This document shows, piece by piece, positions 15,101-22,496 of a stretch of 49,761 bases of DNA; position 1 is the stretch's first letter; every line of letters starts with the position of its first letter. The notes under the pieces are model-generated. The model worked only from the letters and a program-made list of their open reading frames with translations, ran no database searches and was not told the DNA's origin. Where the stretch lies: assembly GCF_016734815.1 (NCBI RefSeq), contig NZ_JAERQF010000039.1:1-49761 (forward strand), read 5' to 3'. This stretch comes from Hymenobacter rubidus (GTDB lineage Bacteria; Bacteroidota; Bacteroidia; Cytophagales; Hymenobacteraceae). The position numbers and the translations under genes are program-made.

Positions 15101-16656
15101 GGTTCCGGCCGGTGCTGCTCACGGCCTCGGTGGCCTCGCTGGGCTTTTTGCCGATGGCCTTGTCTAACTCGGCCGGCGCGGAGGTGCAGAAGCCGCTGGC
15201 CACCGTCGTCATCGGCGGGCTGATTACGGCCACGCTGCTCACGCTGCTGGTGCTGCCGGTGCTCTACACCTTCTTCGTGAAAGACGACGAGCCCAGCCCC
15301 GTGGAAGCCGCCAAGGCCGAGCACGACGCCAAAGTGCGGGAAGAAACCGGCGAAGAGCCCAACGCAGCGATGACAGCCAACCCCACTGAAACCCCCAAAC
15401 AACCCGAGACAAAAGCTTCTGGCGCCCCGGGCGCGGCTACGGTGGCGCTGCTCCTGGTGGCGCTGGCCGCCCTGCTGCCCGCCACCGCCCGCGCCCAAAA
15501 GGCCCCGACGGATGCGCCGCTTAGCATCTCGCAGGCGCTGAGTACCGGCCTGGCGCAGAGCCCGCTGGTACAGGCCGCTGCCCTGCAGGCCCAGCAGCAA
15601 ACCGCCCTCGCCCGCACCGGCTACGACCTGCCGCGCCTGGTGTTCGACTATCAGTACGGTCAGATTTCGGGCCCGCTGGCCGACCACAGCTTCAACGTGT
15701 TGCAGCAGTCGGCCTTCCCTACCGTGTATGGCGCGCAGCGGAAGGTGCTGCAAACCACCGCCGAGGGTGCCAATATCCGGGCCCGCGCCCAGCGCCGCGA
15801 GCTGAGCCGAAGCATCCGCTCGGGCTACTACAACCTGCTGGTGACCTACCGCCTCGCAGCCCTGCTGCGCCGGCAGGATAGCCTCTACCAGCGCGCCGCC
15901 CGCGCCGCCCGCATCCGCTACCAGGTGGGCGAAACCAACCGCCTGGAGCAGGTTTCGGCCGAAGCCCGGTCGCGCGAGCTGCAAAACCGCCTCGCCACCC
16001 TGCACTCCGAGCTGCTGGTGCAGCGCCGTCAGCTGGCCCTGCTACTGGGCCAGCCCGGCCTAGCCAGCATCGACACTACCGCCAGCCCCCGCGCCGTCCT
16101 GCTGCCCGCCGACACGGCCGCCCTCACGCCCGCCACCAACCCCACGCTGGCCCTCTACCAACAGCAGCTCACCCTCAGCCAGCAGCAAACCAAAGTCGAA
16201 AAGCTCCGCCGCCTGCCCGACCTGCGCGCCGGCTACTTCAACCAGACCATCAACCAGGAGCGCGGCTTCAACGTGGCCCAGGCCGGCATTGCCGTGCCGC
16301 TGCTGGGCGGGGCCCAGCGCGCCCGCATCGCCGCCGCCAAAATCGGCGAGGAAGCCGCCCAGGTGCAGCTGAACTATGCGAACACGCAGTTCGGCACCCA
16401 GCTCAGCACCCTGCGCCAGCAGCTGGCCCGCGCCCAAGCGTCGCTGCTTTACTACGAAAACTACGCCCTGCCCCAGGCCCGCCTCATCCTCGACACGGCC
16501 GAAAAAAGCCGCCGCGCTGGCGATATCGAGTACGTGGAATACGTGGTGAACACCCAGCCCGCCTGGCAGATTCAGGAAGCGTATTTTGAGCAGCTCCGGC
16601 AATACAACGAGCTGGTGGCCAACATCCAGGCCCTGGCCGGGGCCGACGCTCCATAA
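12178..16656 (+). CDS. CzcA-type heavy-metal RND pump fused to a TolC-like outer membrane factor
   Basis: 1492 residues from MISAIINFSIRNKLLVGLML. Residues 1-1050 are a full HME-type RND transporter with 12 membrane segments; the proton-relay signature of TM4 is present as GALDFGLIVDGAVIIVEAVI (Asp, Asp, Glu). The porter domain has EIPTDPMSLEDSDQMV and PIQMRFNELISGVKSDV, nearer to CzcA (Co/Zn/Cd/Ni) than to CusA. After a charged cytoplasmic linker (residues about 1035-1085) comes a hydrophobic stretch ending LLPATARAQK, a signal-peptide-like segment, then an outer membrane efflux domain (LSISQALSTGLAQSPLVQAA to the end) with two coiled-coil halves (QTALARTGYD, YFEQLRQYNELVANIQAL). RND-TolC fusions of this length are known in Bacteroidota. 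The CzcB-like adaptor follows. The ATG at 12163 is possible but the one at 12178 starts the conserved protein. Confidence 0.93.
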   Translation: MISAIINFSIRNKLLVGLMLAGLVAWGIFSAASLPLDAIPDVTNNQVQVITQSPALAAQEVEQLITVPLELQLRTIPGVTEIRSISRFGLSVITVVFDEDVDTYHTRQLVAEKLKVAEADLGQGLGAPGMAPITTGLGEIYQYTIKVKKGYEKKYGLAQLRDVQDWLIKRRLAGVTGVVDVSSFGGYVRQYEVSVDPTRLAGADVSMAELYEALQANNGNAGGSYLERGPRAFFIRGEGRATSLQDIGNIVVKPVATPGQGGAPLLVRDIAAVRFGHAVRYGAMDHDGLGETVGGVVLMLKGASSEATIKNVKERVAEIQQTLPAGLEIVPFLDRTKLVDKAIHTVVKNLIEGGIIVIVVLLLLLGNLRAGLVVAGMIPLCMLFALAMMKLFGVSANLMSLGALDFGLIVDGAVIIVEAVIAHLVLEREKAAHETMDGITEGVATRLMRSALFGQLIILIVYLPILSLTGVEGKMFRPMALTVSFAIFGAMLLCLTYVPAVTAWALRKNIGEKKNWADRIVGFLHRLYDPVIRAALGVRWLVVGGAVALLALGGFVFSKLGGEFIPQLDEGDFAVNVTLAPGSSLDESILLTSRVQRILKSKFPEVIQVVGKIGTSEIPTDPMSLEDSDQMVILKDRSEWTSASSREELANKMQAALAGVPGVSLEFQQPIQMRFNELISGVKSDVSVKIYGDDLDVLKAKADEAAALIRPLAGVGDIKVEQIIGLPQLRVAYDRAKLAQYGLRVADLNALLQTAFAGQTAGQVYEGERRYDLVLRLDSLHRRGPDDLSQLLVALPDGNQIPLAEVATVALKPAPAQISRDDARRRVNIGVNVRGRDVQSLVQDIQGKLKTGLRLPPGYSITYGGQFENLNHAKARLAVAVPVSLVLIFMLLFLAFRSVKEALLIFTGIPLAAIGGVLALGIRGMPFSISAGVGFIALFGVAVLNGIVLVASLNELAAAGVAKVRERVLRATEERFRPVLLTASVASLGFLPMALSNSAGAEVQKPLATVVIGGLITATLLTLLVLPVLYTFFVKDDEPSPVEAAKAEHDAKVREETGEEPNAAMTANPTETPKQPETKASGAPGAATVALLLVALAALLPATARAQKAPTDAPLSISQALSTGLAQSPLVQAAALQAQQQTALARTGYDLPRLVFDYQYGQISGPLADHSFNVLQQSAFPTVYGAQRKVLQTTAEGANIRARAQRRELSRSIRSGYYNLLVTYRLAALLRRQDSLYQRAARAARIRYQVGETNRLEQVSAEARSRELQNRLATLHSELLVQRRQLALLLGQPGLASIDTTASPRAVLLPADTAALTPATNPTLALYQQQLTLSQQQTKVEKLRRLPDLRAGYFNQTINQERGFNVAQAGIAVPLLGGAQRARIAAAKIGEEAAQVQLNYANTQFGTQLSTLRQQLARAQASLLYYENYALPQARLILDTAEKSRRAGDIEYVEYVVNTQPAWQIQEAYFEQLRQYNELVANIQALAGADAP

Positions 16657-16660
16657 AGCC

Positions 16661-16746
16661 GTCATGCAGCGCAGCATCTCGCGTGCCACCACTAATTAAC
16701 CAGAAATGCTACCCCACGCGAGATGCTGCGCTACGCGCTGCATGAC
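16661..16746. repeat. long intergenic palindrome, AGCATCTCGCGTG subtype
   Basis: Arms GTCATGCAGCGCAGCATCTC / its near reverse complement, extended to CACGCGAGATGCTGCG. It begins 5 bp after the RND stop and ends 32 bp before the adaptor ATG, so it lies inside the efflux transcript. Confidence 0.9.
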
Positions 16747-16777
16747 TGGCAGAATACCCCATCACGGAACCCATCCC

Positions 16778-17962
16778 ATGAAAGCCCTATCCTACATCGC
16801 CCTCCTCCCCTTCCTCATCGCCTGCGGCGGCAAAACCGAAAAGGCCGCCGACAAGCCCGCGCCGCCCCCACCCCGCGCGCCCAACGAAGTCTTCCTCTCC
16901 AAAGCCCAAATGCAGGCCGCTGGCATCGAGTTGGGCACCTTCACCAGCCGCGACCTCGGCATCGAAGTGCAGGCGACGGGCCAGATTGACGTGCCCCCCA
17001 GCCACAAAGTATCCATCACCGCCGTGATGGGCGGCTACGTGCAGCAGTTGCCGGTACTGCCCGGACAGCACGTATCACAGGGCAGCGTGCTCGCCACGCT
17101 GCGCAATCCCGACTACCTCAAGCTCCAGCAGGACTACCTCCAGAGCAAGGCCCGCATCGTCTTTCTCCAGCAGGAAACCGCCCGCCAGCAGGTGCTTAAC
17201 GATGAAGACGTGGGCGCCCGCCGCAAGCTTCAGCAGGCCACTTCTGAGCTGCGCACCGAGCAGGCCGCCGCCGGCAGCCTCGCCGCCCAGCTCCGCCTCA
17301 TCGGCCTGAACCCAGGCAATATTACGGCCGGCAATATCCGGCCCAGCGTGCCGCTCATCGCACCCATCGGCGGCTACGTGAAGGCTGTGCTGGTGAACCC
17401 CGGCCAGTTCGTGAACCCGCAGGATGTGCTTATTGAACTGGTCGACCGCTCCGACCTGCACCTTGAGCTCAAGGTGTTTGAGCGCGACATTGCCAAAGTG
17501 AAAGTGGGTCAGGACATCCTGTTCCGCGTGCCGGCCCAGGGCGCCAGCGCCCGGCCGCTGCCCGCCACCGTCTTCCTCGTCGGCAAAGCGTTTGACGACG
17601 ACGGCCGCACGGTGAGCGTGCACGCTCACCTGCACGACACTGGTCCCGATGCCGCGGCCACTGCGGCGTTGCTCCCCGGCCAATACGTCAGTGCCCGCAT
17701 CCTCGCCGGCCGCACGCCCCAGCGCACCCTGCCCGAAGACGCCCTGGTGCCCGGCGGCGAAGTAAGCTACGCCTACTACCAGGTTAAAGCCGACGCCAAA
17801 GGCAGCACCTTCCGCCGCTTCAGCCTCCGCCCCGGCGCCACCGACCAGGGCCAGGTGGCTGTGCGCCCGCTGGACAAGCTGACTGACACCACGCACTTGG
17901 TTGTGAAGGGAGCCTATTTTCTGGATGCCGAGCGTAGCAAAGGCCAGGGCGGGGACGAGTAA
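16778..17962 (+). CDS. efflux RND periplasmic adaptor lipoprotein, CzcB/CusB type
   Basis: 394 residues from MKALSYIALLPFLIACGGKT; LIAC is a lipobox, so the protein should be lipid-anchored after cleavage. A Pro-rich linker is followed by the beta-barrel and lipoyl halves (SITAVMGGYVQQLPVLPGQH; PLIAPIGGYVKAVLVNPGQF) around a helical hairpin (residues about 120-185, LQQDYLQSKARIVFLQQETA). It joins the inner membrane pump to the outer membrane channel in the tripartite complex; here those two are one polypeptide encoded just upstream. No His-rich metal-binding C-terminal domain is seen. The longer frame from 16706 lies in the palindrome and is rejected. Confidence 0.92.
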   Translation: MKALSYIALLPFLIACGGKTEKAADKPAPPPPRAPNEVFLSKAQMQAAGIELGTFTSRDLGIEVQATGQIDVPPSHKVSITAVMGGYVQQLPVLPGQHVSQGSVLATLRNPDYLKLQQDYLQSKARIVFLQQETARQQVLNDEDVGARRKLQQATSELRTEQAAAGSLAAQLRLIGLNPGNITAGNIRPSVPLIAPIGGYVKAVLVNPGQFVNPQDVLIELVDRSDLHLELKVFERDIAKVKVGQDILFRVPAQGASARPLPATVFLVGKAFDDDGRTVSVHAHLHDTGPDAAATAALLPGQYVSARILAGRTPQRTLPEDALVPGGEVSYAYYQVKADAKGSTFRRFSLRPGATDQGQVAVRPLDKLTDTTHLVVKGAYFLDAERSKGQGGDE

Positions 17963-17975
17963 CGCGCCCACGCCA

Positions 17976-18097
17976 ACCTCACCCCCGGCCCCTCTCCCGC
18001 GGAGAGGGGAGCCTGACGATTCTAAACCGCACCGAACCGGTGCCCCCTCTCCGCGGGACTCTGCGCTTAAAGCAGATGCGGGGTCAGGGGGTGAGGT
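17976..18097. repeat. long intergenic palindrome, CCTCACCCCC family
   Basis: Arms ACCTCACCCCC / GGGGGTGAGGT with a second paired block CCCCTCTCCCGCGG / CCGCGGGA near the centre. It differs in sequence from the GTCAT family. It lies between the adaptor gene (stop at 17962) and wbqC, and lacks a T run, so it is not a typical terminator. Confidence 0.8.
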
Positions 18098-18130
18098 CAA
18101 CGTCTGGCTGATTCCCGTTATTTGCGCCCC

Positions 18131-18805
18131 ATGATTCTCCTCTCCGAACTGCACTACCACCCGCCAGCCGCCCTCTTCGCGGCACTCATAAACGCTGATG
18201 TCCTCTTACTAGAAGCCCACGAGCACTACCGCAAGCAAACCTACCGCAACCGCTGCCTCATCCGCACCGCCCAGGGCGTGCAGCCCCTCACCGTGCCCGT
18301 TATTGATGGCAGCCGAGCAGAAAAGGTCCGCGTTTCGGCCATTGAAATTGATTACCGGCAGAACTGGATTCACCGACACTGGCGCACCTTGCAAACGGCT
18401 TACGGCAACAGCCCATATTTTGAGTTTTACGCCGACTACCTGCACGATATATATCTGAGTAAACCGGCGCTGCTATTTGACCTAAATCAGCAGTTTTTGC
18501 GTTTATTGCTAAAGTGTTTCCGGCTCACCCTGCCGGTGCACCTCACCGCCGAATACCACGCCCACTACCCCGCGCAACCTTCTACCCCGATTTCTGGTCT
18601 AGCTTCTACCCAATTAGTCGTTGCCGACCGGCGCGACTGGCTGACACCCAAAGCCGACTCAAAAACCCGCGAACCTGACACTCCGGCAGCCTCTACCCTG
18701 GTGCGGCCCTATCCGCAGGTGTTTGGCCCAGGTTTTGAGCCCGGTTTAAGTGTGCTGGACCTGCTGTTTTCGCAGGGCCCGGCAGCTGGCTCTTTTTTAC
18801 AGTAA
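18131..18805 (+). CDS. WbqC-family protein
   Basis: 224 residues from MILLSELHYHPPAALFAALI. The conserved features LLLEAHEHYRKQTYRNRCLI, TVPVIDGSRAEKVRVSAIEI, NWIHRHWRTLQTAYGNSPYF and ADYLHDIY are those of WbqC (Pfam WbqC), a family linked to polysaccharide or amino-sugar modification but without a firm general reaction. A Bacteroidota-specific insertion after residue 140 (AHYPAQPSTP) is low in conservation. The ATG at 18131 is preferred to 18122, since it begins the conserved protein; GCGCCCC stands just before it, so a short or absent leader is possible. Confidence 0.85.
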   Translation: MILLSELHYHPPAALFAALINADVLLLEAHEHYRKQTYRNRCLIRTAQGVQPLTVPVIDGSRAEKVRVSAIEIDYRQNWIHRHWRTLQTAYGNSPYFEFYADYLHDIYLSKPALLFDLNQQFLRLLLKCFRLTLPVHLTAEYHAHYPAQPSTPISGLASTQLVVADRRDWLTPKADSKTREPDTPAASTLVRPYPQVFGPGFEPGLSVLDLLFSQGPAAGSFLQ

Positions 18806-18986
18806 TTCTGTACTCCCTACAGCAACCTGTAATTTTCTACCGACGTTAAGAGGAACGACTCATCGGTTGCTCTTGGCCCGAACCTTCGCCCGAACCAGCT
18901 TGTTTTCAAGCTACATCGGCCCAACCCGTACATCGTGTTTTTCGCCCGACGCGGGGCTTATTAGATTTTTCACTACGTTTATTGGC

Positions 18987-21596
18987 ATGGAAGCTAAATT
19001 CTCAAACCGCGTCAAAGAGGTTATTTCCCTCAGTCGGGAAGAGGCCATCCGTCTCGGCCACGACTATATCGGCACCGAACACCTGTTGCTCGGCATGATT
19101 CGCGAGGCCGAAGGCACCGCCCTCGGCCTGCTGCGCAAGCTGGGCGTGAGCATCGACGAGCTTAAATTTTCGCTCGAACAGGCCACCCGCAACACCGCCA
19201 GCCAGGGCACCAGCATCACCGGTTCGATTCCGCTCACCAAGCAGACCGAAAAGGTGTTGAAAATAACCTATCTGGAAGCCAAAATTTTCAAGTCCGAAAT
19301 CATCGGCACCGAACACCTGCTGTTGTCCATCCTGCGGGACGAAGACAACATTTCTTCCCAAATTCTCAGCAAATTCAACGTGAACTACGAAACTGTGCGC
19401 GACTCGCTGGATTACCACGGTAATGCCGGCGCGGCTCCGCAAAACCGCACGCCCGACACCGACGACGACGATAACGACAAACTCTTTGGTTCGTCGGGCC
19501 CCGGTGGCCGCGGTAGCTCGGGCAGCTCGTCGACCAAAAAGCCCGGCGAAAAATCGCGCACTCCGGTGCTCGACAACTTTGGTCGCGACCTGACCAAACT
19601 GGCCGAGGAAGACAAGCTCGACCCCATTGTGGGCCGCGAAAAAGAAATTGAGCGCGTGGCCCAAATCCTGAGCCGCCGCAAGAAAAACAACCCCATCCTC
19701 ATCGGTGAGCCCGGCGTGGGCAAAACGGCCATCGCCGAAGGCCTCGCCCTGCGCATCATCCAGAAGAAAGTAAGCCGCGTGCTCTTCAACAAGCGCGTTG
19801 TGACCCTGGATTTAGCTTCGCTGGTGGCCGGCACCAAGTACCGCGGCCAGTTCGAAGAGCGCATGAAGGCTGTGATGAACGAGCTGGAAAAATCGCCCGA
19901 CGTGATTCTGTTCATTGACGAATTGCACACCATCGTGGGTGCCGGCGGCGCTTCGGGCTCGCTCGATGCTTCGAATATGTTCAAGCCGGCTTTGGCCCGG
20001 GGCGAGATTCAATGCATTGGCGCCACCACGCTGGACGAGTACCGTCAGTACATCGAGAAGGACGGCGCCCTGGCTCGTCGTTTCCAGATGGTGATGGTGG
20101 ACCCCACCACGCCCGAAGAGACTATCGAAATCCTGCACAACATCAAGGATAAGTATCAGGACCACCACCACGTGGTCTACACCGATAAGGCCATTGAGCA
20201 GTGCGTGATGCTATCGGACCGTTATATGTCCGACCGTTTCCTGCCGGACAAGGCCATCGATATTCTCGATGAAGCTGGTGCCCGCGTGCACATCAACAAC
20301 ATCGTGGTACCCGAGGACATCCTCAAGCTCGAAGAGCAGATTGAGAACATCAAAGGCGAGAAAAACGCCGTGGTGAAATCGCAGAAATACGAGGAAGCCG
20401 CCCGTCTGCGCGACACTGAAAAGAAACTTCTGGAGCAACTCGAATCAGCTAAAAAGAGCTGGGAAGAGGAAACCAAGAAGAAGCGCTACACGGTGAAAGA
20501 GGAAAACGTGGCCGAGGTAATCGCCATGATGACCGGCATCCCCGTTTCGCGCGTGGCCCAGAACGAAAGCCAGAAGCTCCTCAACATGAACGAGGAGCTG
20601 CAGGGCAAAGTAATTGGCCAGGACAAAGCCATCAAGCAGTTGGTGAAAGCTATTCAGCGCACCCGCGTGGGCTTGAAAGACCCCAAGAAGCCCATTGGCT
20701 CGTTCGTGTTCCTTGGCCCGACAGGCGTGGGTAAGACGGAGTTGGCCAAGGTGCTGGCTACTTACCTCTTCGACAAGGAAGATGCCCTCGTTCGTGTTGA
20801 CATGAGCGAGTACATGGAGAAATTCAGCGTATCGCGCCTGGTGGGCGCGCCTCCCGGCTACGTGGGCTACGAAGAAGGCGGCCAGCTGACGGAAAAAATC
20901 CGCCGCAAGCCGTATTCGGTGATTCTGCTCGACGAGATTGAGAAGGCACACCCCGATGTGTACAACCTGCTCCTACAGGTGCTGGACGATGGCATTCTGA
21001 CCGACGGTCTCGGCCGCAAGGTGGACTTCCGCAACACCATCATCATCATGACCTCGAACATCGGGGCGCGTGACCTGCAGGACTTCGGCGCCGGCATCGG
21101 CTTTGGCACCAAGGCCCGTCAGGACAACATGGACGAGTTGACCAAGGGTACCATCACCAACGCCCTGAAAAAAACCTTCTCGCCCGAGTTCCTCAACCGC
21201 TTGGATGACGTCATCGTCTTCAACTCGCTGGAGAAAAAGGACATCCACAAAATCATCGACATCAGCCTCAGCAAGCTCCTCTCGCGGGTGCAGGCCCTGG
21301 GCTACCGTGTCGAGTTGACCGAAAAGGCCAAGGATTTTGTGGCCGACAAAGGCTACGACCCCAAATACGGTGCCCGTCCGTTGAACCGCGCCATCCAGAA
21401 GTACATCGAAGACCCGATTGCTGAGGAAATCCTCAAAGCTCAGGTAGTCCACGGCGATGTTATCACCGCCGACTACACCGAAGGCGCGGAGGAGTTGACC
21501 TTCGCCGTAAGCAAGAGCGGTGAGGCCCAGAACCTCGCCAGCGACGAGCGCCCGGCCGAAACGCCGGAAGCCCCCGATACGGATGCGAAGAAATAA
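18987..21596 (+). CDS. clpC: ATP-dependent Clp protease ATP-binding subunit ClpC
   Basis: 869 residues from MEAKFSNRVKEVISLSREEA. Order: two Clp_N repeats (residues about 1-145), a Ser/Gly-rich linker, AAA1 with Walker A GEPGVGKT (about 241) and Walker B VILFIDELHTI, the UVR-type middle domain (EEAARLRDTEKKLLEQLESA), then AAA2 with Walker A GPTGVGKTE (about 578), Walker B SVILLDEIEKAH and the sensor arginine in YGARPLNRAIQ. The medium-length middle domain marks it as ClpC rather than ClpB, which has a long coiled coil. It unfolds substrates for ClpP. The frame opens far upstream at 18750, but the ATG at 18987 begins the family N-terminus. An acidic Pro/Glu tail (ETPEAPDTDAKK) ends the protein. 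Confidence 0.96.
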   Translation: MEAKFSNRVKEVISLSREEAIRLGHDYIGTEHLLLGMIREAEGTALGLLRKLGVSIDELKFSLEQATRNTASQGTSITGSIPLTKQTEKVLKITYLEAKIFKSEIIGTEHLLLSILRDEDNISSQILSKFNVNYETVRDSLDYHGNAGAAPQNRTPDTDDDDNDKLFGSSGPGGRGSSGSSSTKKPGEKSRTPVLDNFGRDLTKLAEEDKLDPIVGREKEIERVAQILSRRKKNNPILIGEPGVGKTAIAEGLALRIIQKKVSRVLFNKRVVTLDLASLVAGTKYRGQFEERMKAVMNELEKSPDVILFIDELHTIVGAGGASGSLDASNMFKPALARGEIQCIGATTLDEYRQYIEKDGALARRFQMVMVDPTTPEETIEILHNIKDKYQDHHHVVYTDKAIEQCVMLSDRYMSDRFLPDKAIDILDEAGARVHINNIVVPEDILKLEEQIENIKGEKNAVVKSQKYEEAARLRDTEKKLLEQLESAKKSWEEETKKKRYTVKEENVAEVIAMMTGIPVSRVAQNESQKLLNMNEELQGKVIGQDKAIKQLVKAIQRTRVGLKDPKKPIGSFVFLGPTGVGKTELAKVLATYLFDKEDALVRVDMSEYMEKFSVSRLVGAPPGYVGYEEGGQLTEKIRRKPYSVILLDEIEKAHPDVYNLLLQVLDDGILTDGLGRKVDFRNTIIIMTSNIGARDLQDFGAGIGFGTKARQDNMDELTKGTITNALKKTFSPEFLNRLDDVIVFNSLEKKDIHKIIDISLSKLLSRVQALGYRVELTEKAKDFVADKGYDPKYGARPLNRAIQKYIEDPIAEEILKAQVVHGDVITADYTEGAEELTFAVSKSGEAQNLASDERPAETPEAPDTDAKK

Positions 21597-21634
21597 GCCT
21601 GTAGCATAAGCTTTAGCTTGTGCCCGCTAGCAGA

Positions 21635-21665
21635 AGCCGGCTCCAGCAATGGAGCCGGCTTTTTC
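21635..21665 (+). terminator. clpC terminator
   Basis: Perfect hairpin AGCCGGCTCC / GGAGCCGGCT with loop AGCAAT followed by TTTTTC, 39 bp after the clpC stop. A weaker hairpin (GCATAAGC / GCTTGTGC, 21604-21623) stands just before it. Confidence 0.85.
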
Positions 21666-21708
21666 GTTGTTAACTTGGAGGCCAGTACCAACGGCCACGC
21701 CACCCATT

Positions 21709-22368
21709 ATGCCTGCTACGCTCCCTCAAACTACGCTGCCGCCCAAAACCTGGTACAGTCCGGAGGAATACCTCGCCTTCGACAACGCCGCTGAAGGCCG
21801 GTTCGAATACATGGACGGCCGCATCACACCCGTGGGCCAGCCCGACATGGTGAACGTGCTCGACCCGACGTTTCGGGCCGGTGCCAGCCCGGCGCATTAC
21901 GAGTTATCACGTGTAGCAGGAGGCCTACTGTTTAGTAGACTTTCTGCTTCGTGCCGGGCATACACCAGCGATGCCCGCGTGCACATTCCCATTACACGAG
22001 CCTACACCTACCCCGATATCGTCATCGTGTGCGGCAAGCCTGAATACCTTGACCCCGAGGCGGCCATTCCGTCGCTTACCAACCCCAGGGTTATCATCGA
22101 AATCTTATCGGAATCGACGGCTGACTACGACCGCATGGGCAAATTCATGCGCTACCGGAGCATTGCGGCGCTGCAGGAATACGTACTAATTGACTCGCGT
22201 CAAATGGCCGTTGAGGTATTTACCCGAAACGAAACCGGCTGGAACTACCTGCCAGCCAACGAGCCCGTCGATTCTCTCATTCTAACCAGTGTCGGGGTTT
22301 CGATAAGCTTAGCCGAACTATACGCAGACATTTTGCCCGATGCGGCAGCCCTGGCAGAGCAGCTATAA
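21709..22368 (+). CDS. Uma2-family (DUF820) putative endonuclease
   Basis: 219 residues from MPATLPQTTLPPKTWYSPEE. The PD-(D/E)xK-like core shows FEYMDGRITP, ARVHIPITRAYTYPDIVIVC (Asp) and PRVIIEILSESTADYDRMGK (Glu, then Lys), the Uma2 arrangement. The family is abundant in Cyanobacteria and Bacteroidota and is predicted to cut nucleic acid, though no biological role is settled. It stands alone between two transcription units and is preceded by the clpC terminator; an earlier in-frame ATG at 21649 is inside that hairpin and is rejected. Confidence 0.85.
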   Translation: MPATLPQTTLPPKTWYSPEEYLAFDNAAEGRFEYMDGRITPVGQPDMVNVLDPTFRAGASPAHYELSRVAGGLLFSRLSASCRAYTSDARVHIPITRAYTYPDIVIVCGKPEYLDPEAAIPSLTNPRVIIEILSESTADYDRMGKFMRYRSIAALQEYVLIDSRQMAVEVFTRNETGWNYLPANEPVDSLILTSVGVSISLAELYADILPDAAALAEQL

Positions 22369-22440
22369 GCGCGGGGTGAACCCACGTATTTGCGCACCGT
22401 TTGGGAGGTTGTTTTCCGTGTCCGTAATCGGCCGATAACC

Positions 22441-22448
22441 TACCTTTG
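22441..22448 (+). promoter_or_regulatory. -7 box TACCTTTG for the carboxyltransferase gene
   Basis: An exact match to TAnnTTTG, 49 bp before the ATG at 22497. Confidence 0.6.
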
Positions 22449-22496
22449 ACCTCCCACTCCCGCGCATCCCTCCCACCCGCGCGCCCAACCTAACTC

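Noticed and set aside
13693..16005. 770-codon open frame on the minus strand inside the RND-TolC gene
   Set aside because: A high-GC shadow of the real gene: rich in His, Gly, Arg and Gln, with no domain, and fully antisense to a well-supported CDS.
17976..18097. CCTCACCCCC palindrome as an intrinsic terminator
   Set aside because: The stem is long and interrupted and no T run follows in either direction.
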